DNA of 64,000 nucleotides from Chrysemys picta bellii (lineage: Eukaryota > Chordata > Testudines > Emydidae). The notes under the pieces were generated by a model that did not search any database, was not told the origin of the DNA, and saw nothing but the letters and a program-made list of their open reading frames with translations. How positions within the stretch are numbered: position 1 is the stretch's first letter; each line of letters starts with the position of its first letter. Positions 33,621 through 45,400 of this stretch are shown in pieces. Position numbers and translations under genes: made by a program. The stretch is from assembly GCF_011386835.1 (NCBI RefSeq), contig NC_088797.1, positions 34,285,583-34,349,582 of the forward strand. The letters run 5' to 3'.

Positions 33621-34661
33621 CACAGCTTTCAAGGCAGATGATTGTCCCAAAACTCTAAGCTCTTTGTAATCAGGCGCCGCCTGGGAAATCACTGCACCCT
33701 CAAAGCGCCTGAGTGCCCAGCAGCGAGAGCCCCAGACACACACACTCCTACCTGGCCCTTCCCCCAGAGTGCCCTAATGCAGAGGGGCAGGTCCTGAGCT
33801 CACGGCCCAGCCTGAGCACTCACACCCCCATGGCAGGGGAGTGCTGGGCTCAGTGTCTGTGAGTGAGTGTCAGGGCGGTGCTGGGAAACCATGCCAGCTC
33901 GGGGGGTGCTTAGCGTCTGGCATGTGAGTGACTCAGGACCGGCTTCTGAAAGTGCCCACCATTGACACCTGGCTTCCACAGCACTGCAGCCAGCGTGGTG
34001 AGAGCATGGAAAACCTGGCCTGGCAGCGAGCGTGTGAGAGAGAGTGTGTGTGTGTGACACTGTCTGTCGGCGAGGGGCTGGACGGGAAGGGGCTGGGGTT
34101 TGGCCCCCTTAGCACATGCTGTGTGTGCATGTCTGTGCGTGTGGCATTCGCAGTGCCTGGGTCTGGATGTCATTCCAAGTATCTGCATGTTTCTCTGTGT
34201 GTGCCATTCTCTGTGCACACGTTACTCCACATGCCTGCATGTCTGTGTGAACAAGTGCCAGGAAGGGAAGTGACTGCAATTTGGCCCGTTATTACACTGC
34301 GTCCCATACCAGTGGGTTCCTGTGCCAGGGGACGGTGATGTCTCCCCAGATTACACAACTTGCAGCATGAATGGCTGCGTCACAACAATACAGGAGCAAC
34401 GCCTTCCCCTACTGCCCCATCTCAGTGTCAATCAACGCACAGGGGTCCCTCTGGCTTCAGCACAGCTGGGGTCAGGACACACACATAGGAGGGCTGGACT
34501 AGACAGAAGCATCTCCCCACCTCCATGCCCAACCAGGCCCCTTGGCACTGGGTGCCCAGCCCTGAATGCGGACGGTATCAAATCCATGCATTCAGCCCTG
34601 CTGGCAGGCACAGTGAGGGTGAGCTCTGCCCCAACTCCTCCTTCCCACCTGCGCCTGGGAC

Positions 34662-34785
34662 TAGGGTGACCAGTTGTCCCGATTTTATAGGGACAGTCCC
34701 GATTTTGGGGTCTTTTTCTTATAAAGGCTCCTATTACCCCACACCTGCTGTCCCGATTTTTCACATTTTCTGTATGGTCACCCTA
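34662..34785. mobile_element. hAT-type MITE, 124 bp, perfect target duplication
   Basis: TIRs TAGGGTGACCAG and TGGTCACCCTA. An identical 8-bp CCTGGGAC lies on each side (34654-34661 and 34786-34793). Sister of 6355-6479. Confidence 0.9.
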
Positions 34786-35194
34786 CCTGGGACCTGCAGA
34801 ACATCCCCCAACACGCACCATCTGTCCTGGGCTGCCCCTCACATACCTGGGCACCACGGCTTCCCCAGCAGTCAGCATACAGAGCTGGGCCGTTCCTCAA
34901 GAACCCCCAGAGCGAGGAGGGCGGGGGCTGCTCCTCATTCCCATTGCCTTCTGCGCTGGGGCCCTCTCACACACATCTGGGATGGATCATGTTTTCCAGG
35001 CAGTGGTTCAAGGGTGACACTGCTGGGTGCGGCTGTGAGCGCAAACCCCAGCAGAGCTGGGTCCAGACAGACTGTCCAGGAAGTGGGGGGAAGAGCCCCG
35101 CTGGGGGGTACCATGATGATTCACTGTTCCATGCAACCGAGAGGAGCTGAAGGAGACGAGGGACAAACCTGCGGCCAGGACATTGCTTCTGGGC

Positions 35195-35200
35195 TTTATT
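35195..35200 (-). terminator. LRRN4CL poly(A) signal
   Basis: AATAAA on the minus strand, about 615 bp after the LRRN4CL stop codon. Confidence 0.65.
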
Positions 35201-35579
35201 CAACACAAACAAGTTCACATTGCCAGCAGCACAGAACACCCCCAGCCTCCCCACCTCGGCGACCAGCCCTCTGCCATGGCTCCTCCCCCCACCGCGCCAT
35301 CCCAGCTATGCGGGGGGAAGGTGGTCCCAAGGTGCAGTCCCGAGGCCAGACATGCAACAGCAACTGGGGTGACCTCCCCCCACAACAAGCAGGGGGAGCC
35401 CCAGGCAACTCCCCCACCCACTGGAGCCAACACAGGTGGTCTGGTGCAGGATGGACTCATTACTCAGAATGATTCATACTGGTTGTCAAAGGCCTCTGCC
35501 TATAGGTCCCTCTGCCCCTCCCCCACCCCTTGGGGCCTCCCCACAGCCCTTGATGCTTCAGGACCCCCCACCTTTCACT

Positions 35580-35612
35580 ATATAAATAAATAAATAACTA
35601 AATAAATAAATG
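35580..35612. repeat. (TAAA)n microsatellite in the LRRN4CL 3' UTR
   Basis: Repeated aataaata words followed by a G run. These could offer additional plus-strand-looking AATAAA words without function. Confidence 0.8.
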
Positions 35613-35813
35613 GGGGGGGGCATCAGGACCTGAGTGGCCTCACCCCATGTGGAGTGGGGGAGGGCATCATGCTCTGGCTCGGTCAGGTGCTGTCCCCCAC
35701 TAACTCCACTTCTCCACCAGCCCTGGTCCCCACTGCACTGGACAGTCCATGGGGGCTGACTCCGATCCAGGCCAGCAGTGTATGTGTCTGGGTGCTGGAG
35801 GGTTCAGGTGCCC

Positions 35814-36674
35814 CTATAGCTGCTCCTCGCCCCTGTATAAGCCATTGGCCACCCCACTTGGCCCCACCTCCCCATCCAGGATGTTGTCCTGGGAGCCGTG
35901 GAACTGCCGTCTCCTCGAGCGCAGGGCAAAGTGCCAGGTCAGCGCGGACACCACCACCAGGCCGAACATGGCCGCCAGTCCTGCTGCCACATATGCGTAG
36001 GGAAGCTGGGGGGCCAGGGTGCGGATGGTGCGGCACGGTCCATGGGCCCGACTCCCATCATCAGTGGGGCTGGCACCAGCCTGGTTGGCTGCCATGACAC
36101 ATACCAGGTAGGAGGTGCTGGGGTGCAGCCCCCCAAGCACTGCCATCCGGAAAGTGCTGTTGAAGATGGGGCCAGCAATGGTGTGGCCCCCATCAGCCTG
36201 GTATATCAGTCGGTACTCCCACACTGTGGAGGAGGGGGCACACCAATGCAGGCTGGCCCCAGACTCAGTGACATGCACTGCCCTCAGCTGGGGTGGCTCC
36301 GGGGGCACATCTGGGCCAGTCACCCCAGGGCACAGGCAACCGGTATCCTTGCTCAACTCTGCACAGGCTGTCTGCAGGTGGCGGCAATGGTGGTAGACAC
36401 AAGGCTGATGGGATGGGTTCTGGGAGCCAGGCATCTGTGGGGTATCCGGGGTGGAGGGGTCCTCATAGCTGTAATAGTCTGTCCCCAAGTCGTGCTGGGG
36501 GGTGGAGGAGGCAAAGGGGCTGCTCTCCTGGGCATGGAGCCAGGGCCAGTGGCTCTGGCCCTTCGGGGGAAGGGGTAGGGAGCCTCCCATGCTCGTCGGC
36601 GCCCCCTCTGGGCACAGGATCAGGAGGCAAGCAGCCATGAGGACTGGAGCCGAGAGTCCCAGGAGGATGGTCAT
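35814..36674 (-). CDS. LRRN4CL: LRRN4 C-terminal-like protein
   Basis: A single coding exon of 286 aa, ATG at 36674-36672 and TAG at 35814-35816. A signal peptide covers about residues 1-25 (LLGLSAPVLMAACLLIL). A Ser/Pro-rich linker follows, then a small Cys-rich segment (CVYHHCRHLQTAC, CLC). A fibronectin type III domain (about 124-217) ends at a Cys near residue 213 and carries one N-glycosylation sequon (NST). One membrane span (YAYVAAGLAAMFGLVVVSAL, about 225-248) leads to a short cytoplasmic tail with RSRRRQ. This is the architecture of LRRN4CL, a type I surface protein related to the C-terminal part of LRRN4. The acceptor (ttccag) at 36680 and a donor at 37261 define a noncoding first exon beginning at 37262. 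Position next to BSCL2 agrees with mammals. Confidence 0.9.
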   Translation of the reverse strand: MTILLGLSAPVLMAACLLILCPEGAPTSMGGSLPLPPKGQSHWPWLHAQESSPFASSTPQHDLGTDYYSYEDPSTPDTPQMPGSQNPSHQPCVYHHCRHLQTACAELSKDTGCLCPGVTGPDVPPEPPQLRAVHVTESGASLHWCAPSSTVWEYRLIYQADGGHTIAGPIFNSTFRMAVLGGLHPSTSYLVCVMAANQAGASPTDDGSRAHGPCRTIRTLAPQLPYAYVAAGLAAMFGLVVVSALTWHFALRSRRRQFHGSQDNILDGEVGPSGVANGLYRGEEQL

Positions 36675-36799
36675 GGTTCCTGGAAGAGAGAGGACAGTGT
36701 GAGTGTCTGAGCTGAGATGATGCTACAGGATACTGGGGTAGGTATGATTCTTCCATCAGAGCACTCTGCCCCAGTCCTGCCTCCTTACAAGATCCCAGG

Positions 36800-37025
36800 G
36801 AGCTATACAGCCCTCGGGAGCCAGGGCAAGGTCATTGCCCCACTTCACAAAAGAGGAAACTGAGGCACGGATGGGAAGGAACTCACACAAACTGCCAGTC
36901 AGTGGCAGAGCTGGGGACAGAACTCAGGGGTCCTGATTCCCAACCTGTGCCCCCGCGCACTAGACCCCACTCCCCTCCCAGAGCTGGGGACAGAACCCAG
37001 GGGTCCTGACTCCCAGGAGTCCGTT
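36800..37025. mobile_element. MIR-type SINE fused to tandem head units, in the LRRN4CL intron
   Basis: The core AGGAAACTGAGGCACGG is followed by two copies of GCTGGGGACAGAACYCAGGGGTCCTGA-type units and CCCACTCCCCTCCCAG. Confidence 0.6.
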
Positions 37026-37261
37026 TGTCCCTATTGGGGTCTGGAACTGAAACCACAACTATCAATAGGATAATACTGTCCATGTGCTCCTTGGGGGCTC
37101 CATCCCACAGGTTCTTCTGCAGGGGAAGGGGGGGCTGGCTGTCCCCACGCAGCAACCCTCACAAGGAGACACCCCTGGGGCTTTGGGTGGGCCAATGGCC
37201 TCCAGGCAGGTGTCCCAGGAGTCTGAGGATGGGGGTTCCCTGCAGCCCCGGTCTCACTCAC

Positions 37262-37600
37262 CCGCCGCTGCCTGTAGCTGGATGGGGACCGGCGTCAGGT
37301 CACTGGGGCCACAGGACTCTGGTCTCCAGCGAGACAGGGCTCAGCGCTGGGGATCGGGGTTCTCCTCTCCGGGGCGCTGGGGGATCGGGGCTGGCACCGC
37401 TCGACTCTGCTCTCGCGTTTCGTCTGCTTCGCTCCAGCAGCTGCAGCAAGTTTTATCCCGTCGGGGAGCTGAGCTCATCCCCCGCCCCCAGCCTAGCTGG
37501 GGCTGCCAGGGGGCGGAGCAGCCCGGGGGGCTCCTGAATGCGGGGGGAGCCACAGGTGGCCATAAGGAACATAAAACTCTGCCTTATAAGGAAATTTCGG
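37262..37600 (-). promoter_or_regulatory. LRRN4CL noncoding exon 1 and promoter with CArG box
   Basis: The splice donor GGCAGCGGCGG|gtgagt is at 37261. The upstream segment is CpG-rich and contains a perfect CArG box CCTTATAAGG at 37582-37591, the binding motif of serum response factor. Confidence 0.5.
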
Positions 37601-37839
37601 TCCCTCCCGGATGATCTCCCCCGCCCGGAGGCCGCAGAGATGGGGCAGGGAGCTCGGCCCTCCTGCCTCCCCCGTCCCAGCCCAGCCCTCGGAGTCACGG
37701 GCACGGTCAGGGCCGGCCCCGGGCGGGATGGACAATGGGAAGCTGCTCGGCCACAGGTATGTGTTCCAGACAGACTCTTCCTGCCCTGGCCCAGCCCTGA
37801 CAGGAACCAGACAGACCCCAGGGACGAAGCCTGGAGCCA

Positions 37840-38140
37840 GGGCAAAGCATGGGGAGGGCTGGGAGCCAGGACCCTGGCGCTCTAGCCTTGGTTCTAGTAG
37901 GGGAGTGGGGGCTAATGCTTAGGGCAGACAGCCTGGCAGTCGTGACCTGGGTGCTGTCCCCAGTGGGAGGGAAGAGCAGTCTAGTGAGCTAGAGCTTGGA
38001 GCCAGGACTCCTGGGTTCTACCCCTGACTCTGGTGGGGACTAATGGGTTAGAGCAGGGAGAAGGGGCTGGGCAGTAGGATAGGTTTTATTCTCTCCCACT
38101 GACTTACTCTGTGATCTTGTCTCAGGGACTGACATTCACC
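37840..38140 (+). repeat. tandem MIR-head units
   Basis: At least three ~66-bp units containing GGAGCCAGGACTCCTGGGTT-like and TTAGAGCAGGG-like segments. Confidence 0.65.
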
Positions 38141-38949
38141 CTCTTCACAATGGAGACAAGCATCCGGAGAGGCTCCATTCATCCCTGTTTCTAAAGCAGA
38201 CACCAGCCAAGGTATATGACAAGAGGCTGGTGGAGCCAGCCACCCCTTACAGACAATGCTGACCCCATCAGCATGTGTGAGCTCAGGGGAAGGGCAGGAA
38301 GTGACAGTGTGTTCCCTGGATCTCAGCCCCTAACTGCATTGTGCACAGTAGCCCTGGTGGGAGCCAGCCCCGCACTGGAGGCATGGGTGACTCATGTGGA
38401 GTAAAGAGAGCAAGAGCAGCTGTGGTGGATGGGGGGGGGGGGGGGGGGGCTCTGCTCAGACAGACACACAGGGCTCATCACTGCTAGGACAGAGCTGCCA
38501 AGGGCAGCTTCTCAGCTCCTGGGGAAAGCCTGGATCCTGCTCAGAGCCATGGCCGCTCCAGGAGAGGCCTGGCTTGTAGCAGAGCTGGGGGCTTCCCTAC
38601 TGATTCTCAGGGGAACACAGCCTAAGAGGGGGGTTATTAGTATCTGAAATGCCATGGATGGGAAGGGGGCAGTGATGCCAATGTCGGAGTCCTGGCTCCT
38701 CCCAGCCAGGGACCTCATCTATACTTGCAACTTGCACTGGCTTAAAAGTGACACACTGCCCAAATTAAACCCAAGTTACTACAGCTTGGCTTGGGTCTAG
38801 GACTCTGCCAAGTCAGCCAGCACCAGGCAACTGTTGTTTAACACAGATTGAGTGAGATGCTGGAAACTCCAAACTGTGACAGACTCATGAGTCAGGCTTC
38901 CCAAATCACAAGATTTAAAAAGCACACTAAGTGTTGCAATGTAGGAGCC

Positions 38950-39145
38950 CCGCACACCTCAGCCCAGAGGCAGCTAACTGCATCTCAGCACCAGGCAAAG
39001 CAGCCATGCATAAACAATCCCCTTGGGCCATGCTAGAGGCAGTTGTGTCTCCATGCTGGGCAAGGGAACTGGATCCCTCTATAAACACCCCCCTCACTCC
39101 ACTCCAGAGACAGCTGCATCTCAGTGCTGAGAGAAGCAAATTTTG
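38950..39145. repeat. 65-bp minisatellite, array C
   Basis: Three copies of the arrays A/B unit (CCCAGAGGCAGCTAACTGCATCTCAG..., CTAGAGGCAGTTGTGTCTCC..., CCAGAGACAGCTGCATCTCAG) with ATAAACA words between them, some 19 kb from arrays A and B. Confidence 0.75.
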
Positions 39146-39739
39146 CACCTAACAGAGTTCATTAACTGAGGTCTGTCCAGAGCTTTGTATTCACCTGCTG
39201 TGGGCTGGGAGAAGCATCATTAGAACTGTCTGGTGAGTTTTAATGTAAAACCAGGCTGCTTTGGTCTTTACATTGTTTAGGGTAATTAGTTTCTTGGTTT
39301 AAGCTGACGCAGCAGGTCCCGCTCCTGGACCAGGACCCCACTGTGCTGGTCAAGGATCACTCATTGCTGAAGATGTTTGTAAAAGATCTGTCTGTGTCCA
39401 GCCCCAACTGCCTGTGCAAAACAAGGAGAGCTTCCCAGCGGCCCGCCCACACAGTTTGGGAAGCTCTTAAAAGGCACAGGCCCTAATACCACAACCACTG
39501 TGATAGGTGCTGGATGAACCCAGCAAGGGTGGGGCGGTGCAGACAAGACAAAAAGGCACTTGTTTAAAACACATGCTGGTGCTGTTAGTGGTGGCTTGCT
39601 GCTGCACGGCCCACTGGTTTCTGAGTAAGGAGGCTTAGCCCCTGGGTGGTGTCCTGGTATAATGGGGGGTGGTGGGGGGGAAAGGAGGTTTTACACTACT
39701 ATCATTATACCGCTACAATGGCTGTGACTAGCCCAATCC

Positions 39740-39885
39740 AACCATCTCTAGCTCTAATCCAGCACAGCTCAGAGTGCTTTATGGGAAACTGAGGCACAGA
39801 GAGGGCCAAGGGGACTGTGGCCAAGGTGGGAGTAGAACCCAGGTCTCCCGAGTGCCAGTGCAGTGCTCAGCCCTAACCTTGCCTG
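39740..39885 (-). mobile_element. MIR-type SINE fragment
   Basis: GGGAAACTGAGGCACAGAGA...GTAGAACCCAGGTCTCC, the reverse-complement MIR core. Confidence 0.7.
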
Positions 39886-42362
39886 GACAGGGATGAGCAC
39901 CTGCCCCATGGTAGGGAGCAGCACCACTCAATGACACTAGCAGAGTCAAAGCTGAACTTCATTGGTGCACAGATAAGGCCTATGTTTCCAACCAACCTGA
40001 AGCAGAGGGACTGCAAGTGTTGAGATACAAAAACCTCTGTGGTGGGGCAGGAGAGCAGTTCACTCCCACTGCACCCCCAGGACATCCTTGGATTCCTCCC
40101 TTCCCCCTACAAGCTACCTGGTTGCCACCTTCCCATCCCCCTCTATTACAGGACTCTGCAACCCCCTCCCCCCAACATCCATGCCAGGAGCTCTGTGCCT
40201 ACACACTGCCCCCTGCCATTTCCCCCCCATGCCAGGAGCTCTATGTGCCCACCCAAGGATAAGCCAGAGTCGGATACTTAATCCTAGCAAAGATCTGGGA
40301 ATGGAGGGAAACGCTCCTGTGTCAGGGCTCAAGCTGATGTCAGAGGATGTGACCTAACCTGTAGGGAGGTTACTCTACCTCTGTTACTGGGGGGTTCTTG
40401 CACCTTCCTCAGCAGCAGCTGGGGCTGGCAGCCAGTGGCTAGGTGGGCACTGGGGACAGAGCCAGCCTGCTCCTTTCCCTGGGTCCCTGCTGTTAACAGG
40501 CTGAGCTGGCTGTACCAAAGCGTGTTATTCTGAACAGACTCACTGAGAGCAGCCAGTGGAGCCATTGGTGACTGCCCTGTCCCATCGATGACTCAGCTGG
40601 ACGGGGAAACATTCCCAGAAGCGCCTCTCAGGCTTCACAGCCCACATTGCATTTACAAAGGGGCCTTACGCTCCCACCAACTCATTGAAAGGGAAAGGGC
40701 TTCAGGCTCTTACGTCACGCAAGAGTTAGAGTGGTGAATGCCCCACAGCAGGACAGGGACTGTGCCTCCCACTCCCTCCACAACTGGCCAACCAGCAGCA
40801 CCCATGCCTGGGCCATCCACTGGCTGGCAGTCTAGGGGCTTTGGCTGGGGCTGGGCAGGGAAGTTCTTGCCATCAAAGTGACAGACTGGAGCAGCAAGGA
40901 CGAGGATGAGGGAGAGCACAGGGTGCAAGGGGAAGCCATGGCCACAGCAGCCTTCAGCCCCCTTCTGCTAGGCTTGAACTGGGCTGATGGGACCAGGCCA
41001 TGTTCAACTTGACTGCAGGGCAGTGGGGGCTCCTCTACAGTCTTTGTGGAGAGGACGGGCTACCTCCAGGGCAGGGACCCAGAGCTCTTCTTGCCCCCCT
41101 GTCCCCTGCCACTCCATCCCGCTCCAGCTCTGCCACCTGCAACCCAACTCTCTGCAGGGGCAGAAACTTCCTCATGAAGCTACTCCTTGAAGCCCCCAGG
41201 CCCAAAGGGGGTAGGTGAGGGGCACAGGGAGAGCAGATACCTGCCCTGGTGCGTGGGGCTACTTACCTAGGCTGGCAGGCAGAGCAGTCTCAGGTGGGGC
41301 CTACAGGAGGGCAGCCAGAAGCTCATAGCTGGTCCAGAGATAGGAAATGGGATAGGAACCGGCTCCCTGCATTGCCCCCAGCGTACAGCTGGGCTTGGTG
41401 GAAGGGGGGGGGGGTGTAGCTTGAGTTGCCTTGAGGATGTGTCCCCATGGGTGGCAAGCTCCCCCCCCCACCCACCCTGCAAACAGGGCACAAACAAGTG
41501 CAGCTCACATGCTGGGAAAGCACCATTGCACTCCCCCATCCCCACCTTTAGCTCCCAGCCCAAGCCCTGGGAGGCTGGAGTCCAATAAAGGGGAGTTCCT
41601 GTACACCCAGCACCCCTGCACCACTCCCTACAGCGCCCTCTGCTGGAAGGGACAGTCTGGCAGCTACAATGTTGTTCTTCCACCACCCCAGCACGAGGGC
41701 AAAGGCTGCAGGGAGTTTGTGGGTGGGTGGGGTGGCAGGATGCATGGGCTGGGCTCAGAAGCCTGGCCCTGAACCATGTATCACTCATTGCAGCTGCCAA
41801 GTGCCCACAGGGTAGGTGACAAGTGAAGGCAGCTGCCTGCCAGGAGCAGAGACACCTCCCATGCCAGCTTACAGCCCCCTCTGGAATCCAACACCCCCCC
41901 CCATTACTGAGCCCTCTGGAATGTAGACATCACACAAGCCAGGTGGGAGAGCTCACGCTGGCTTCCTGGCTGCAGTGAGCTCAGTTCAGGAGGGTGGGGA
42001 GATACCCTTCCCATCCAGCTTAGGTGAGGTCCGGCCCAGGCTCCAGCCCAGCAGACAGGAAGGGGTGCGTCTGTGGCGATAGAATGGGGGAGCTGGGGGA
42101 CCCCCATTATGCTGCCATGGATGCCCTTCTTGGGAGCAGGGATGCCTAGGGGACCCCAGCCCACCTCATCCTGAAGGGAGGGATCCTTCTTCTGTTGAGG
42201 GGGTAGGAGACTGAGCACAACTCGTCTCAGCCCTTCACCACAGGGACTTAGTCCCTCACCTCCATGGAGAGCCCCCCAATCTTGCTGTGGCCTAGAGCCC
42301 CACTATCTACACCTGCCCACATCCCACCCCCAAGCCAGTAGCCTGGCTCCATTAGCAGGTGG

Positions 42363-42368
42363 TTTATT
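42363..42368 (-). terminator. BSCL2 poly(A) signal
   Basis: AATAAA on the minus strand, about 125 bp after the BSCL2 stop codon. Confidence 0.75.
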
Positions 42369-42491
42369 AAAATTACAGCAGTTCCAAGTGAGGGGCCAGG
42401 AGGCTGGAATGTAAATATGAGCTGGGAGCCTGGGGAACAAGGCCAGTGTTTTGGGTTTTTTTGGGGGTGGGGGGAAGATGCCATGGTGCCC

Positions 42492-45400
42492 TCAGGAGCT
42501 GGAGCAGACATGTCTCTGACGGATCTCAGCCCCTGGGATGGGCTCAGCCCCCTCTCCCAGCTGTGGTAGTGTTAGGAGTGTCCCTGCAGGGGGCGGGTAG
42601 TTGGCATCTGTGAACAGGGAGGACTCCACCGACTCGAACTCAGTCTCTGCAGGAGGAGTGGGGGGAGAGACAGTTAGTGACTACAGAAGAGCAACAAGAT
42701 GGGGGGGGGGGAAGCAGAGTGATAGGTAGACACCCTGGGGGAGGGGCTCTCATAGGCTCCAGCAGGAGGAAGCTGCAGGGGTCCTGCAGACACATCCCTT
42801 CCTTCAGGGGCTGGACCATCTGTCTACCCCCAAGGGGCACATGGACAGCCCACAGGAGACAAAGCCCATTCCCCATAAAGGGGAGGGGCAGGGGACAGCC
42901 CACTCCCCCATACAAAGCTGTTCCCAGCTGCACACCTCACCCTCAGCCCTACTGCACAGTGCAGTTCTAGGTTCCTGCTTGGGTACAGAGGGGTTCCGGG
43001 TGCCCTGATGGATGCTGGAGCCTTGGATCACAGCTTGGTGGGTAAGGAGTGAAAGCTAATGGGTTGGGGGAGGAGGGGAGGGCTGTGAGTCAGGACACCT
43101 GGGTTCTATCCCCTGCTCTGGTGCACAGGGGTTGGGTTATGAGGAGCGTGGAGCCCCTAGGGGGAGGAGCTAGGGAACTGCGTTACCCACCTTCACTCAG
43201 ATCCAGCTCCTTAGCCTGGGCTGTGTCCCCTATCGGGCCAATTGTCTCCAGAACCTCACCTGGTAGCTGTGGGGGGGAAGCTGCGGGGGAAGGGGAGAAG
43301 CACAGGTCAGAGGCAGGGCCAGGTCCTGCCCCCTTGCATGGCAACTGGGACGAAGCACCAAGATAGGCCAGGTCACAGGGCCTTGTCCCCTCCTCCACTC
43401 CTAGTGTAGCCAACAGGCCACACTGCTCAAGGCTCGATTCCCTCCCTGATGGGCTCATGGGGTCCCCCCAGTAATGCCTGGGCCTTCAAACGCACACTCA
43501 TTGAAAAAGTAAATAGAAACTGTACCCCCTAATCAGTAGCAGTAACCAGGCATGGGAAAGGGGCACCAGCAATAAGACTCAATGAGTCACATCAGTAGGT
43601 CTCTGAGACTCAAGATCAGCATGAAAATCATGCCTGAAACCAACGTGTGGGAACAAGAATTAACCAGTCCAAATTGGTGTGGCAGAAATTAGGGCTAATG
43701 GGTAAACAAAACATAAGGGGATGGGATGGGCCACCCCCCACTGCCTTTCAGGGTCCTCAGGAAGAGACTCTAGGGGGAAAATGGGTGGAGAGGGATGCTG
43801 GCTGGCTAAGACAGAAGAGCAGGAAGGAGGGAGCTTCACCATGGCTGCCACCCCCACTGTTTGCTGGAACCCCCAGATCCATTGCTGGGCCTTTGACCTC
43901 CTGATCCTGAGACACCCTTATCAGCCTGGGCCAGACAGAGGGATCTAGACAACGTCACCTCAGCTGGCTTTGACTGAATCCGAACCCCTACCCCTTCAGA
44001 GGTCCTTTTCCTCCCTTCTCTCTCCTATCCCTCTCCTTTTGCCTTAGTTGGCCAAGACTGCATATTTTGCAACACTGCTGTAAGCCTGTGACTAGCAAGG
44101 CAGCTACAAGCACTGCCCCGAACAGCCCAACCCTGGTACGAGTTTGCCAGGTGTGGGTGGCTGTGGCTGTTTACCAGCAGTAGATGCAGGTGAGGAGCAG
44201 CACCAGAGGCAGAAGCTGCATTTGCTGTCCCTTTCTTTCCCCATTGGTTTTTCCTTCTAGGAAACAGGATTGGATTTTAAACAGCAACAGCAGCTCCAGC
44301 CCATCTCAGCTAATGTTCTCTCTGTTCCTGGAGGACAGTTACTGCCATTTATCGCTGGTGCAAAGATTGAGAAGTGGGGGGGGAGGGGGGGGGGGGAGGA
44401 GAGAGAACAAGGGATGTTGTTGCCACGCAAGCCTGACTTAACCCTTCACATTCCAAATTCTTTCCCTTGCTCTGTATGGTTAAGGAAGGGTTCCCAGGGG
44501 ACTGTAATGGTGTTTGGGGCTAAGCAGGCTGAGGGCTCTGTACTCCAGCCCCCAAGTCTTGGTTAACACTATTCAGTGGCAAGCAGCAATAGGGCCACGT
44601 TAACACCTTCGCCTCTAGGGTCCATCTAAATTAATACAACAGCCCTCCCTCCCTCTCCCAGCCCCACCTCAGTGGGAAGGGAACAGTCCAGCCTCAGGTT
44701 CCTGCCCCGCCCCCCCGCCCCAGCTGGAAGGGAATCATCAGTACCTGTGCCCTGGGGAACCCTCTCCTGGTCATTCTTGCCCAGCCCCGTGGCCTCAGGC
44801 TGCAGTGTTGTCAGCTCCTCTTGGTCTTCTGCTTCAGGACAAAGAGCATCAGGGCAGGGGTGGGGCCAAGACCGGACCTGGTCAGCGCCACCCCTCCCAG
44901 GTGAGTGTAACAGGACCCCCCCACACCCAGCCACAGATAAATGGGAACCCCCCCCCAACCCCACACACTAAAGGGAGAGCCCCCATCCCCCAAACCTGCT
45001 TTACCTGGCCTGGGGGTAGCCAGGCGCCGTCGTGCCTCCTCTCGCCGTTGCTGCAGGCTGGCCCCGTCCCGCATGTTCACCTAGTGGGGAAGACCAGACA
45101 GTGGGGGGAACCAGGCAACACCAGTCCCCATTAATGCTGCCCCCATCCCACCAGGGCCCCATACCTCCTACGGTATAGTTGAGCATAGCCTCCTGCCCCA
45201 ACTCCCGCAGGCACTATCCCCTCACCCTGCTCCACAGACCCCCCACTACTTGCCCTCTTATTCGCATGGGGTACATCCCCTGCTCCACACTGCACCTTCC
45301 CTCCCCCCCCCCAATTTCCTCACCCTTCTGCCCCACGCTCAATGCCCCACACCATACTTCTGCTCCCCTAGCCATGGAGCCCCATAGAGCCACCCTCTCA

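Larger units (their letters stand above)
30400..35190. other. gene-free interval with repeats
   Basis: No exon can be supported. It holds a short tandem array (about 30955-31080), simple repeats (32344-32390), a GT-rich satellite-like block (33085-33620), MIR-head units (about 32140-32270) and a hAT MITE (34662-34785). Confidence 0.5.
37610..42360. other. intergenic between LRRN4CL and BSCL2
   Basis: No supported exon. It contains tandem MIR-head units (37840-38140), a 22-bp G run (38429-38450), copies of the 65-bp minisatellite (38950-39145), a MIR core (39740-39880) and unique-looking sequence. Confidence 0.5.
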
